Origin: Tenacibaculum aiptasiae
Lineage (GTDB): Bacteria > Bacteroidota > Bacteroidia > Flavobacteriales > Flavobacteriaceae
Length of the DNA stretch: 64,000 nucleotides
Assembly: GCF_008806755.1 (NCBI RefSeq)
Contig: NZ_WAAU01000014.1
Location: 62,207-126,206 of the forward strand
Direction: 5' to 3'
Part shown: positions 53,124 to 62,747 of the stretch, one piece after another
Layout of the letters: every line of letters starts with the position of its first letter
Position numbering within the stretch: position 1 is the first letter of the stretch
Translations under genes and position numbers: made by a program
Notes under the pieces: model-generated
Told to the model about the DNA's origin: nothing
The model's database searches: none
Seen by the model: only the letters and a program-made list of their open reading frames with translations

Positions 53124-54428
53124 CTATTTTTGTCTAAAATAGATACTAATAGGTACACCATTAAAGTTATAGTGTTCACGTAATTGGTTTTCTAAATAAC
53201 GTTTATAAGGATCTCTAATATATTGAGGTAAATTGGCGAAAAATGCAAATTGTGGTGTGTGCGTAGGTAGTTGCATACAATATTTGATTTTTATATACTT
53301 TCCTTTCGTTGCTGGAGGAGGGTTGTGCTCCATAATTTCCAGCATGGTTTCGTTTAGTTTACTTGTTTTAATACGGCGTTTTCTATTTTCGTAAACTTCA
53401 ACAGCGCTTTCAATAGCTTTAAAAATACGTTGTTTGTTTAATACAGATATAAATACGATTGGAACATCAGTGAAAGGAGCAATTTTCTTTCTAATATGCG
53501 CTTCAAAATCACGCATTGTATTTGTTTCCTTTTCGATTAAGTCCCATTTGTTAACCAGTATAACAATACCTTTTCTGTTTTTTTCAGCCAACCAAAATAT
53601 TTTTTCAACTTGACCTTCAAAATCACGAGTAGCATCAACAACCAAAATGGCAACATCACAATGTTCAATGGCACGTACAGCACGCATTACAGAATAAAAC
53701 TCTAAGTCTTCTTTTACTTTCGATTTTTTTCTAATACCTGCAGTATCTACTAAATTGAATTCAAAACCATAACGGTTGTATTTTGTGTCAATAGAATCAC
53801 GTGTAGTTCCAGCTATGTTTGTAACAATGTTTCTGTCTTCACCAATTAAAGCATTGATAAAAGAAGATTTTCCTGCATTAGGTCTTCCAACCACAGCAAA
53901 ACGAGGTAATTCATCTTCAGAAGTTTCTTCTTCTTCAGGAAGCGCTTCAGCTACAGCATCTAATAAATCTCCTGTACCGCTTCCGTTTATTGAAGAAATT
54001 GTATGGTAATCACCTAAACCAAGATTGTAAAATTCAACAGCATCAGCATCACGCATCGCATTATCTACTTTATTTACAGCCATAAAAAGAGGCTTTTTTA
54101 CTTGGCGTAATATTTTTGCAACAGCTTCATCCATAGGAGTAATTCCTTGTTCCACATCAACTACAAAAACAATAATATCAGCCTCATCAATAGCTAATTG
54201 AACTTGCTTACGTATTTCTCCTTCAAAAATATCATCTGATCCTACTACATATCCTCCAGTATCGATTACAGAAAATTCTTTTCCGTTCCACTCAGATTTA
54301 CCGTAATGACGATCTCTTGTAACACCACTTACAGAATCTACAATAGCCTCACGGCGTTGTACTAACCTATTAAATAAAGTGGATTTTCCTACATTGGGTC
54401 TACCAACTATGGCAACAATACTACTCAT
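53124..54428 (-). CDS. der: Ribosome biogenesis GTPase Der (EngA)
   Basis: 434 residues from the ATG at 54428 ([17 protein letters not shown]). A start 9 codons upstream is possible but lacks homology. Two tandem GTPase domains: first G1 [13 protein letters not shown]; second [26 protein letters not shown]-terminal KH-like domain ends in ISIYFRQK. Der helps assemble the 50S subunit and is essential in most bacteria. It lies 3 genes from era and upstream of the barrel gene. Confidence 0.97.
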   Translation of the reverse strand: MSSIVAIVGRPNVGKSTLFNRLVQRREAIVDSVSGVTRDRHYGKSEWNGKEFSVIDTGGYVVGSDDIFEGEIRKQVQLAIDEADIIVFVVDVEQGITPMDEAVAKILRQVKKPLFMAVNKVDNAMRDADAVEFYNLGLGDYHTISSINGSGTGDLLDAVAEALPEEEETSEDELPRFAVVGRPNAGKSSFINALIGEDRNIVTNIAGTTRDSIDTKYNRYGFEFNLVDTAGIRKKSKVKEDLEFYSVMRAVRAIEHCDVAILVVDATRDFEGQVEKIFWLAEKNRKGIVILVNKWDLIEKETNTMRDFEAHIRKKIAPFTDVPIVFISVLNKQRIFKAIESAVEVYENRKRRIKTSKLNETMLEIMEHNPPPATKGKYIKIKYCMQLPTHTPQFAFFANLPQYIRDPYKRYLENQLREHYNFNGVPISIYFRQK

Positions 54429-54531
54429 TTTGCAAAAATTTGTGCAAAGATACAATTTACAGTATGAACTTTATAAGAATTTCATATAGTATAATGTTTT
54501 TACTAAATTGTAGGCAAATAATATATTAGAT

Positions 54532-55041
54532 ATGGATGATAAATTATATAATCAGGTTTTTCTAAAACCGAGATTTCAAATTGAATTTGAGATGAATTCA
54601 CAGGCTTTATTGGGTGAGATTAAAAAAAATTTATCTGAAGTATCAAGGTATAGAACTAAACTCGTGGACAATCATTTAGTAATTGATGTTCCTGATAAAG
54701 AAAATCACTTTTGGTCACCACAATTACATATTGAAATTGAAGATGTAACTGATTTAACTTCTAAAGTTAAAGGGTTGTTTGGCCCAAAACCTCAAGTATG
54801 GACACTCTTTATGTTTTTGCATTTTTTTGTGGCTACTGCTTTTCTAATTTTCGGAATTATTGCTTACAGTAATTGGTCGTTAAACAAATCGTCAATATTA
54901 CCTATTGTAATGTTGGTTGTATTACCTATAGTTTGGGTATTATTGTACTTTGTAGGTTCAATAGGTAAAGCTACAGGGAAAAAGCAAATGGATGAACTGA
55001 AAGATTTTACAAAGAAACTATTAAAAGAAGTAAAAGGTTAA
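54532..55041 (+). CDS. Unknown membrane protein with a cytosolic N-terminal domain
   Basis: 169 residues. The N-terminal 85 residues are soluble (FLKPRFQIEFEMNSQALLGEIKKNL, then FWSPQLHIEIEDV). Two membrane helices lie at about 92-112 and 120-142, and a charged tail of about 25 residues follows. I do not recognise a family, but the position between der and era is compatible with a conserved flavobacterial gene. It is divergent from der and converges with era, overlapping it by 4 bases. Confidence 0.8.
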   Translation: MDDKLYNQVFLKPRFQIEFEMNSQALLGEIKKNLSEVSRYRTKLVDNHLVIDVPDKENHFWSPQLHIEIEDVTDLTSKVKGLFGPKPQVWTLFMFLHFFVATAFLIFGIIAYSNWSLNKSSILPIVMLVVLPIVWVLLYFVGSIGKATGKKQMDELKDFTKKLLKEVKG

Positions 55042-55919
55042 TCTTTATAACCAAATCGTTTTAATTGTCTTTCATTAGAACGCCAGTTCTTATTTACTTT
55101 AACATATAGATCTAAAAACACTTTTTTATCAAAAAACTGCTGTAAATCTTTTCTTGCTTCAGTACCTACACGTTTTATAGCTGTTCCTTTATGACCTATA
55201 ATAATACCTTTTTGGGTTTCGCGTTCAACCATAATTACAGCACGAATTTTTATGATTTTTTCTTCTTCTACAAATTCCTCTGTTTCTACTTCAACTGAAT
55301 ATGGAATTTCTTTTTTGTAGTGTTGAAGAATTTTTTCACGAATTTTTTCATTCACAAAAAAACGTTCAGGTTTGTCTGTTAATTGATCTTTTGGATAAAA
55401 AGGTGGAGCTTCAGGAAGTAATTCTATAATTTTATAAAAAACAGTTTCAACATTAAATTTCTCTAACGCTGAAATTACATAAACAAATGAGTTTGGCACT
55501 TTGTTTCTCCAATAGGCGATTTTTTCTTCAACTTCTTCTTGTGAAGACTTATCAATTTTATTTAATAGTAGTATAACTGGAATTTTGCTATTAATGATTT
55601 TATTGAAGAATGCTTCGTTTTTTAATTCTTTTTCTCCAATTTCTACCATGTAAATTAAAACATCAGCATCTTCAAAAGCAGATTTTACAAAATCCATCAT
55701 AGAAGCTTGTAACTCATAGGCAGGTTTAATAATTCCAGGAGTATCTGAGAAAACGACTTGATAGTCTTCATTATTTACAATTCCTAAAATTCTATGTCGG
55801 GTTGTTTGTGCCTTAGAAGTAATAATTGATAGTTTCTCACCAACCAATGCGTTCATTAAAGTTGATTTTCCAACGTTTGGGTTCCCGATAATATTTACAA
55901 ATCCTGCTTTATGTGTCAT
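55038..55919 (-). CDS. era: GTPase Era
   Basis: 293 residues. GNPNVGKST (G1), the switch region TTRHRILGI, DTPGI (G3) and NKID (G4) form the GTPase domain (about 1-170). The C-terminal KH domain (about 200-290) has the GIIIGHKGTAIKRVGTEARKDL RNA-binding loop. Era binds the 3' end of 16S rRNA and helps mature the small subunit. Confidence 0.97.
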   Translation of the reverse strand: MTHKAGFVNIIGNPNVGKSTLMNALVGEKLSIITSKAQTTRHRILGIVNNEDYQVVFSDTPGIIKPAYELQASMMDFVKSAFEDADVLIYMVEIGEKELKNEAFFNKIINSKIPVILLLNKIDKSSQEEVEEKIAYWRNKVPNSFVYVISALEKFNVETVFYKIIELLPEAPPFYPKDQLTDKPERFFVNEKIREKILQHYKKEIPYSVEVETEEFVEEEKIIKIRAVIMVERETQKGIIIGHKGTAIKRVGTEARKDLQQFFDKKVFLDLYVKVNKNWRSNERQLKRFGYKD

Positions 55920-56025
55920 GTTGCAAAGATAAGCTGTTTTAAGTTAGAAATGTTTGTTTTTTATATGGCTGTTCTTGTTGTAGTTAACAGTTTTATTAAT
56001 TTAAATGTTACTTTTTGTTTGGTGA

Positions 56026-56135
<110 letters not shown>

Positions 56136-56140
56136 TAAGC

Positions 56141-56168
56141 AAAAGCTTCACAGAAATGTGAAGCTTTT
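56141..56168 (+). terminator. Terminator after tRNA-fMet copy 1
   Basis: AAAAGCTTCACA and TGTGAAGCTTTT, a 12-bp stem with a GAAA loop, then a run of T. It also lies 10 bases after the stop of the convergent hydrolase-rhodanese gene and can serve both. Confidence 0.85.
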
Positions 56169-56177
56169 TTTATTTTG

Positions 56178-57587
56178 TTAATGACAAAGACAAGTAGGGC
56201 AGTTTTTTCTACATTTCTCAAGTGGAATTGTACTTTTTAAAATTTCAGAAAATCCCCCATTAATATTAGTTAATTTAGAGAATCCATGTTGTTTTAAAAT
56301 TGAAATAGCAATTACCGAACGATATCCGCCAGCACAGTATATAAAATAAGGTTGGTTTTTATCTAGTTTGTTGAATTGACTTTGAATATTACTTAAAGGT
56401 AAATGAATAGCTTTTTTAACAGAGTTGTCATTTATTTCTCCAAGACGTCTTACATCAACAAAAGAATTATTTTCAAGTAATTGTAGAGAATCAGCATCTA
56501 TACAATCAATTGATTCGGTATCGTATTTGCTTTTTAACCAAGAGCTTATTCCTTCTTCTAAATATCCTAAAACATTATCATAACCAATTCTTGCTAATCT
56601 AATTACAGTTTCTTCCTCTTTGCCTTTAGGAGCAACGATGATAATAGGCTGATTAATGTCTTTTATAAGTTCTCCAACCCAAGGAGCAAAACTACCTTCT
56701 AGTCCAATAAAAATAGAATTAGGAATATGATGTTTTATGAAGTCGCTAGTAGTTCTAACATCTAATATGAGTGCGTTTTTATGAGTTGTATAATCTATAA
56801 AATCATCTAAGGAAATAGCTTGAAGACTGTCTTTTATTATTAAATCTATTGGTTTATTAATTTGTTTGTTCATGGAAGCATTTTTCGGAAAATATTGAGG
56901 GGGAGTAGATAAACCGTCCAATACTTGTTTAATAAATTCGTCTTTAGATAAGTTAGGGTCTAAAGCATAGTTTACTAATTTTTGATTAGCAAGAGTGTCG
57001 TAAGTTTCAGAACTCATATTTTTTCCACAAGCCGAACCTTTACCGTGATTTGGATAGATAATTATATCTTCAGGAAGTGTCATGATTTTATCATGTAAGG
57101 AAGAAAATAGTTTACCTGCTAAATCTTCTTTTGAAACATTTGAAGTTACAGCTAAATCAGGTCTACCAACATCGCCTATAAATAAAGTATCACCGGAGAA
57201 TAAGCAATGTTCTTTGTCGGATTCATCATATAACAGATATGATGAAGATTCTAGAGTATGCCCCGGAGTATGCAGTAAACGTATAGTAGTATTACCAATT
57301 TTAAATATCTCATTGTCTTTTCCTTGATAAAATTCAAAATCAGCGATAGCAGTTGGACCATACACAATAGTAGCGTTAGTTGCTTTGGCTAAGTCTACAT
57401 GACCAGAAACAAAATCGGCATGAAAATGTGTTAAAAAGATGTATTTCAATACAGCTTTATCAGCTTTAAGCATTTCTAAATAAGGAGTTATTTCTCTTAA
57501 TGGATCTATTATGGCAGCTTCACCGTTTGACGATATATAGTAGGTGGCTTCTGCTAAACATTTGGTATATAACTGTTCGATTTTCAC
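56178..57587 (-). CDS. Persulfide dioxygenase-like metallo-hydrolase fused to two rhodanese domains
   Basis: 469 residues. The metallo-beta-lactamase domain (about 1-245) has THFHADFVSGH (His54, His56, Asp58) and FSGDTLFIGDVGRPDL, as in ETHE1/CstB enzymes that oxidise persulfides with O2. The first rhodanese (about 255-350) lacks the catalytic Cys (IIVAPKGKEE). The second (about 365-455) has CAGGYRS with the Cys. The end is Cys-rich (CRKNCPTCLCH), possibly a metal or sulfur site. It probably detoxifies sulfide-derived persulfide. A perfect palindrome lies in its upstream region. Confidence 0.92.
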   Translation of the reverse strand: MKIEQLYTKCLAEATYYISSNGEAAIIDPLREITPYLEMLKADKAVLKYIFLTHFHADFVSGHVDLAKATNATIVYGPTAIADFEFYQGKDNEIFKIGNTTIRLLHTPGHTLESSSYLLYDESDKEHCLFSGDTLFIGDVGRPDLAVTSNVSKEDLAGKLFSSLHDKIMTLPEDIIIYPNHGKGSACGKNMSSETYDTLANQKLVNYALDPNLSKDEFIKQVLDGLSTPPQYFPKNASMNKQINKPIDLIIKDSLQAISLDDFIDYTTHKNALILDVRTTSDFIKHHIPNSIFIGLEGSFAPWVGELIKDINQPIIIVAPKGKEEETVIRLARIGYDNVLGYLEEGISSWLKSKYDTESIDCIDADSLQLLENNSFVDVRRLGEINDNSVKKAIHLPLSNIQSQFNKLDKNQPYFIYCAGGYRSVIAISILKQHGFSKLTNINGGFSEILKSTIPLEKCRKNCPTCLCH

Positions 57588-57634
57588 TTGTCAAAAAATT
57601 TAATCCAAAGTAACAACGAATGCTTGTGTTGTAA

Positions 57635-57650
57635 CATGATAATTATCATG
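57635..57650. promoter_or_regulatory. Perfect 16-bp palindrome between divergent genes
   Basis: CATGATAATTATCATG. It lies 48 bases from the start of the persulfide dioxygenase gene and 57 from the oxygenase gene. GATAATTATC resembles half-sites of Fur-type metal regulators, but the identity of the binding protein is unknown. Confidence 0.5.
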
Positions 57651-57706
57651 CTTTAATTGATGAGTGTTAAGTTTATTTGTAGCCTGATAATTAATATAAA
57701 TACGAA

Positions 57707-58669
57707 GTGGAGAAAAACGAAATTAAAAGAGTTGATTATTTAGATTTTATATCAACAGATGAGAATAAGAGGAAGCAGTTTATTAAGGATTTTGGTGATT
57801 CATTTTCTAATATGGGATTTGCAATAGTTGCGAATCATGGTGTATCAACAGACTTAAAAAAAGATTTATACGATACCATCGAAACTTTTTTTGCATTGCC
57901 AGATGAAACTAAAAAACAATTTGAAAACGAAGAGTTTGCTGGGCAACGTGGATATATTTCTAAAAACAAAGAAAGTGCAAAAGGACAGAGTGTACCTGAT
58001 TTAAAAGAGTTTTTTCATATTGGTCAAGAAGTAGAAGCGATTAATGAATTTAATTATCCAGAAAACATCTGGCCAGAAAATATGCCTGAATTTAAAGAAA
58101 AGGGCTTAGAAGTTTTTAAAACCTTAGAAAATACAGGGAAAAATTTATTAAAAGCAATTGCTCTATATTTAGAATTACCAGAAGATTATTTTAGTGATAA
58201 AATAAAAAATGGAAATAGTATTTTGCGTTTATTACATTATTATCCATTATCAGAAGAGGCTATAGCAAAACATAAGGATTCTGTAAGAGCAGCCGCTCAT
58301 GGAGATATTAACTTAATAACATTATTAATGGGAGCAAGCGCTGAAGGGTTGCAAGCACAAACTTTAGCAGGAGAATGGATAGATGTGATGCCAGCTCCAG
58401 ACGAGATAGTGATTAATGTAGGGGATATGTTGGCACGTTTAACTAATAACAAATTAAGGTCAACGATACATCAAGTGGTAAATCCAACCAATTTGGATAA
58501 ATTAAAAAAGCCAAGATACTCAACACCATTCTTTTTACATCCTAATCCAAATATGGATTTAACTTGTTTAGAAAGTTGTATTACTACTGAAGCACCAAAA
58601 CAATATGAAGATATGACAGCAGGAGAGTTTTTAACAGAGCGTTTAGTTGAGTTGGGATTAAAAAAATAG
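57707..58669 (+). CDS. 2-oxoglutarate/Fe(II) oxygenase, isopenicillin N synthase family
   Basis: 320 residues with a GTG start. The iron ligands are His198 and Asp200 (AHGDINLITLL) and His255 (STIHQVV). Arg270 and Ser272 (RYS) bind the co-substrate. The N-terminal DIOX_N domain has GFAIVANHGV. Such enzymes hydroxylate or oxidise small molecules with O2; here the substrate is unknown. Related genes are common in marine flavobacteria. It is followed by a sterol-desaturase-like gene after 35 bases. Confidence 0.92.
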   Translation: MEKNEIKRVDYLDFISTDENKRKQFIKDFGDSFSNMGFAIVANHGVSTDLKKDLYDTIETFFALPDETKKQFENEEFAGQRGYISKNKESAKGQSVPDLKEFFHIGQEVEAINEFNYPENIWPENMPEFKEKGLEVFKTLENTGKNLLKAIALYLELPEDYFSDKIKNGNSILRLLHYYPLSEEAIAKHKDSVRAAAHGDINLITLLMGASAEGLQAQTLAGEWIDVMPAPDEIVINVGDMLARLTNNKLRSTIHQVVNPTNLDKLKKPRYSTPFFLHPNPNMDLTCLESCITTEAPKQYEDMTAGEFLTERLVELGLKK

Positions 58670-58704
58670 TGATTGAAAAGAAGGAGAATTGAAATATGTA
58701 GTAG

Positions 58705-59661
58705 ATGTTAGATTATATTATTAATATCATTCAGAAAGGGCTTAATATGCCCTTTTCTTATTTCCAGAACCCAAGTAAGAGAATTTATATCTTGTACTTA
58801 TTTACTGCTATGCTTCTAGCTCTTTATACCTTTAAAAAAATAAAACCTAAAGTAAATTTTGTTCAATATTTACTTCCTAAAAAAATATGGTTTAGCAGTT
58901 CAGCTTTTATTGATTACTATTTAATCTTTATTAATAGCTTTATTAAGTTATTATGCATAGCTCCGTATTTGATATATGGACTTTATATTGCTTTTTATAC
59001 TAATGAGTTTTTAATCAATCAATTTGGGTACCCTAAAATGGCTATAAATAGCATTAAAATTCTATTGCTTTATACATTTACACTAACCATACTTAATGAT
59101 TTTTTTAGCTTTTTAATACACTATGCAATGCATAAGATCCCTTTTTTATGGGAGTTTCATAAAATTCATCATTCAGCAACTAGTTTAACGCCAATTACAC
59201 AATACAGGCTTCATCCTGTAGAATTGATTATAAATAATATTAGAGGGATTATTATTTTTGGACTAACAACTGGTTTTTTCGAATTTCTGTCAGGTAACGC
59301 TGTTCATAAAGTCATGTTTTTAGGAGCGAATATTTTTAGTTTTTTCTTCTTCGTTTTTGGAGCAAATTTAAGACACTCTCATGTGAGATTTACTTATTTT
59401 AATTGGTTAGAGTATATTTTTATTAGTCCTTTTCAACATCAAATTCATCATAGTAATAATGAGAATCATTTTAATAAAAATATGGGTGCCAAACTTGCTA
59501 TTTGGGACTGGATGTTTGGTACTCTAGTGCGTTCAGAAGAAATTAAAAAAGTAAAGTTTGGATTGGGGTTAAAAGATGATGAAAATTACAATACATTAAC
59601 TAAGAATCTCTATAAACCATTTTCAAATTTATGGCAAAAATTAAAGAAAGCTTTTTACTAG
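58705..59661 (+). CDS. Sterol desaturase/fatty acid hydroxylase family membrane di-iron enzyme
   Basis: 318 residues, about five membrane helices. The histidine boxes are HYAMH, HKIHHSA and HQIHHS, with further His in HSHVRF. The enzyme inserts oxygen into, or desaturates, a lipid. Candidates are membrane lipids such as ornithine or alkyl lipids; the substrate cannot be read. It ends about 100 bases before tRNA copy 2. It probably shares a transcript with the oxygenase before it. Confidence 0.9.
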   Translation: MLDYIINIIQKGLNMPFSYFQNPSKRIYILYLFTAMLLALYTFKKIKPKVNFVQYLLPKKIWFSSSAFIDYYLIFINSFIKLLCIAPYLIYGLYIAFYTNEFLINQFGYPKMAINSIKILLLYTFTLTILNDFFSFLIHYAMHKIPFLWEFHKIHHSATSLTPITQYRLHPVELIINNIRGIIIFGLTTGFFEFLSGNAVHKVMFLGANIFSFFFFVFGANLRHSHVRFTYFNWLEYIFISPFQHQIHHSNNENHFNKNMGAKLAIWDWMFGTLVRSEEIKKVKFGLGLKDDENYNTLTKNLYKPFSNLWQKLKKAFY

Positions 59662-59764
59662 AGTTTTTTTATAAAGGTATTATTTTGGTAAATATACCTT
59701 ATAAATGCTTGTTTTTAATGGTTTTCCATATTTTGTCTGAGAAAAGTAAAATTATATTAGGAAT

Positions 59765-59874
<110 letters not shown>

Positions 59875-59880
59875 AAGTTT

Positions 59881-59910
59881 AAAAACGGTTCGTACACACG
59901 AACCGTTTTT
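59881..59910 (+). terminator. Terminator after tRNA-fMet copy 2
   Basis: AAAAACGGTTCGT (59881-59893) and ACGAACCGTTTTT (59898-59910), a perfect 13-bp stem with a 4-base loop and a T run. Unrelated to the terminator of copy 1. Confidence 0.88.
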
Positions 59911-60026
59911 TTTATGCTGTTAATTCTTTACTCTATCAAGATGTATATGAGAAAGTGCATGTTTTCCTGTGAAATTAAATTATTCAGAATCAAAAAAATA
60001 TAGGAAGTGTAGCTATTGCTATGTGA

Positions 60027-60149
60027 TTTAAAACTTTAAGATCAAGAAAAAAAGCTGCTTTTAATAAACCTTGGTATAATTATTATTCTTTTAGAAAGCT
60101 AAAAAAGAAAGTTAGAAAGGTAACTAAATATAAATACAGGGATAAATAA
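60027..60149 (+). pseudogene. Possible remnant of a coding region in a 375-base gap
   Basis: The stretch 59911-60285 holds no intact gene. Within it, 60027-60149 stays open for 40 codons before a TAA and reads like protein (AAFNKPWYNYYSFRKLKKK), but it has no start codon. It may be the end of a decayed gene, and nothing else is evident in the gap. This could equally be chance in AT-rich DNA. Confidence 0.25.
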
Positions 60150-60285
60150 GTTAAAAACTAAACGTGACAATTTTCAGTTGAATAAGAATGTTTTAGGGAT
60201 TTCGTTGAAAAAACAATCTAACTCATAGAATAAATTAAGATAAACAATATTACAGGATTACTTTTGGTGTAAGAATATTAGATGT

Positions 60286-61179
60286 TTGAGCAAAAAATTA
60301 TTTCAAACGACTAAAGAAAAGATTTATTTTTTGATGAACTCAAACTTAAATAACAAAGTAATTTATAATTTTTTTAATGTAAAATTACACTTATTAATTC
60401 CTTCTTTTATATTACTTTTTTTATTGTTTTCTTTTATCAATTATATAGGGGAGGAATTTACTACTACATATATTAATGTTCAAAAAGATTTATTTTTTTA
60501 TCTTAATCATAGTTTGTCTAAATTTCCAAATTTACAATTCAATCTAACTCAATTAGGTGATGTTTTAGTGTTTTTTCCATTTATAGCTTTTTTCATTGTT
60601 AATGCTCCTAAACTTTGGGAAGCACTTTTAACTTCATCAATAATATCATTATTAGTATCGTTTACATTAAAAAAACTATTTGCTGTACCAAGACCAGCTG
60701 CAATGTTTGATAATGATAGTTTTGTAATTGTAGGTAAAACTCTTTCAGGACAAACATCTTTACCATCAGGACACTCAATAGCTACATTTATTGTAATAAC
60801 TACATTGTTATTTGCCTTTATGCCTAAAAAAAGTATGCATAAAATAATTTGGTCTTCTTGTGTTGTTTTTTTGGGTTTGATTATTTCTTTTTCAAGAGTT
60901 GGTGTAGGTGCTCATTATCCACTTGATGTATTATTTGGTTCTGCAATTGGTTATATAATAGCAATTTTAGGTATTAAGTTTAATAATAAGGTGAATTGGT
61001 TGTCTTGTATTAAAAACAAAAAATATTACCCAGTCTTTATATTAATTTTAATAATTTGGACGGTTCTAATTACTAAGAAAATATTAGAAAATAACTTACT
61101 TGTATTCTATGTTTCATTAGTGTCTTTAGTTATAACATTGTCCTTAATTATAAGATTATCTTATGTCAAAAAAAATTAA
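60286..61179 (+). CDS. PAP2 family lipid phosphatase (LpxE-like)
   Basis: 297 residues from a TTG; an ATG 15 codons later is an alternative. About six membrane helices. The three PAP2 motifs are present: KKLFAVPRP (129-137), PSGHS (160-164) and SRVGVGAHYPLD (203-214). Members remove phosphate from lipid A, from undecaprenyl diphosphate or from phosphatidylglycerol phosphate. The EptA gene overlaps its end by 17 bases, which favours removal of a lipid A phosphate (LpxE type) before phosphoethanolamine addition. That is inference from context. Confidence 0.88.
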   Translation: MSKKLFQTTKEKIYFLMNSNLNNKVIYNFFNVKLHLLIPSFILLFLLFSFINYIGEEFTTTYINVQKDLFFYLNHSLSKFPNLQFNLTQLGDVLVFFPFIAFFIVNAPKLWEALLTSSIISLLVSFTLKKLFAVPRPAAMFDNDSFVIVGKTLSGQTSLPSGHSIATFIVITTLLFAFMPKKSMHKIIWSSCVVFLGLIISFSRVGVGAHYPLDVLFGSAIGYIIAILGIKFNNKVNWLSCIKNKKYYPVFILILIIWTVLITKKILENNLLVFYVSLVSLVITLSLIIRLSYVKKN

Positions 61180-62683
61180 ACTAAATTATTTCATTTTAAT
61201 AGTAAGTTTTATAAATCTAATACTATATCAATTCCCTTTTTTTAAGTTTGTTATCAATAATATAGATGCTAAAAGTTTTAATGGTGTTTTTTTAATATTT
61301 AGCTTAATAATAGCAATGATATTTTTAAATGCTTTGGTTTTTTACATTATCATGTTTTTGCTTCGATCTATAGGTAAATGGTTGTTGATTTTAACTCTAA
61401 ACATTAGTGCTATTTGTGTATATTTTATAAATACTTATGGTGTTATTATTGATAAAACAATGATAGGTAATGTTTTCAATACTAGATTTGAGGAATCTAG
61501 CAGTTTTTTTTCTATTGGTTTAATTGCTTACCTTCTTTTTTTAGGAATAATTCCAAGTGTTTTTGTATATAAAATTAAAGTTATATATGTAAGTTTTAAA
61601 AAATTTTTAATGACCGTATTTTTAACTTTGATTTTTCTTTTGTCACTTGTTTATGCTTCTTCTTCAAGCTGGTTATGGATAGATAAACATTCAAAAACTT
61701 TAGGAGGGCTGGTTATGCCATGGTCATACATAGTTAATACGAACAGATTTTTTTATCATAAAAAACAAGAAAACGAACAGCAAATATTATTACCAGATGC
61801 TAAAATTGAGAATAATCAAAAATCTGTGGTTGTTCTTGTGATTGGTGAATCTGCAAGGAGTCAAAATTTTTCGTTATATGGCTATGAAAAAGATACAAAT
61901 CCATTATTATCTAAAATTAAAAATGTACAAAGTTTCAAAGCTGAATCTTGTGCAACTTACACAACAGCGGGAGTTAAATGTATTTTAGAATACAAAAACA
62001 CGGGTAAACTATTTGAAATATTACCCAATTACTTGTTTAGAAATGATGTTGATGTTGTTTGGCGAACTACAAATTGGGGAGAGCCAACAGTTAAAATTAA
62101 AAACTATCAAGGAAAAAAAGATTTAAAAAAAATATGTGAAGGTGCTGGATGTGAATATGATGAAGTATTACTTGCAGGTTTGAAAGAACAAATATTAACA
62201 AGTAAAAAGAATAAAATACTGGTAGTATTACATACAAGTACTAGTCATGGTCCAACATATTCAAAAAAACACCCGCCAGAGTTTAATAAATTTATACCAG
62301 TATGTAATAGTGTAGAGTTATCGAAATGTAGTGAAGAAGAACTAATAAATGCATACGATAATACAATTGTTTATACCGATTATATTTTGGCTTCATTAAT
62401 TGAAGAATTAAAATTATTAAAAGATTATAATTCGTCTATGATATACATTTCAGATCATGGTGAGTCTTTAGGAGAAAATAACTTGTATATGCATGGAATA
62501 CCAAAAAGTATAGCTCCTAAAGAGCAAGTTAATATTCCTTTTATTACATGGGTTTCTGATAATTCTAGAAAATTGAAAGAAAATGAAATGCTATCACAAC
62601 ATAATATTTTTCATAGTGTGTTAGATTTCCTATCTATAGAGAGTCCTATTTATGATGAGAATATGAGTATTTATGAAAAATAA
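61163..62683 (+). CDS. Phosphoethanolamine transferase, EptA-like (lipid A modification)
   Basis: 506 residues. Five N-terminal membrane helices (to about 165), then a sulfatase-fold periplasmic domain. VIGESARSQNFSLYGY gives Glu229; Thr265 in SCATYTTAG is the nucleophile position; SDHGESLGENNLYMHG gives Asp431, His432 and His444 as metal ligands. The enzyme transfers phosphoethanolamine from phosphatidylethanolamine to lipid A or another envelope glycan, which lowers negative charge and binding of cationic peptides. It overlaps the phosphatase gene by 17 bases. Confidence 0.92.
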   Translation: MSKKIKLNYFILIVSFINLILYQFPFFKFVINNIDAKSFNGVFLIFSLIIAMIFLNALVFYIIMFLLRSIGKWLLILTLNISAICVYFINTYGVIIDKTMIGNVFNTRFEESSSFFSIGLIAYLLFLGIIPSVFVYKIKVIYVSFKKFLMTVFLTLIFLLSLVYASSSSWLWIDKHSKTLGGLVMPWSYIVNTNRFFYHKKQENEQQILLPDAKIENNQKSVVVLVIGESARSQNFSLYGYEKDTNPLLSKIKNVQSFKAESCATYTTAGVKCILEYKNTGKLFEILPNYLFRNDVDVVWRTTNWGEPTVKIKNYQGKKDLKKICEGAGCEYDEVLLAGLKEQILTSKKNKILVVLHTSTSHGPTYSKKHPPEFNKFIPVCNSVELSKCSEEELINAYDNTIVYTDYILASLIEELKLLKDYNSSMIYISDHGESLGENNLYMHGIPKSIAPKEQVNIPFITWVSDNSRKLKENEMLSQHNIFHSVLDFLSIESPIYDENMSIYEK

Positions 62684-62747
62684 GAAATTTATAATAATCC
62701 TGTTAACGAAGTGTTGTTTTTTATTTAAAATATTATATATGTAAATG

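Noticed and set aside
59911..60285. Small RNA or riboswitch in the 375-base gap before the PAP2 gene
   Set aside because: No stable hairpin series, conserved core or terminator was seen beyond the tRNA terminator at its left edge.
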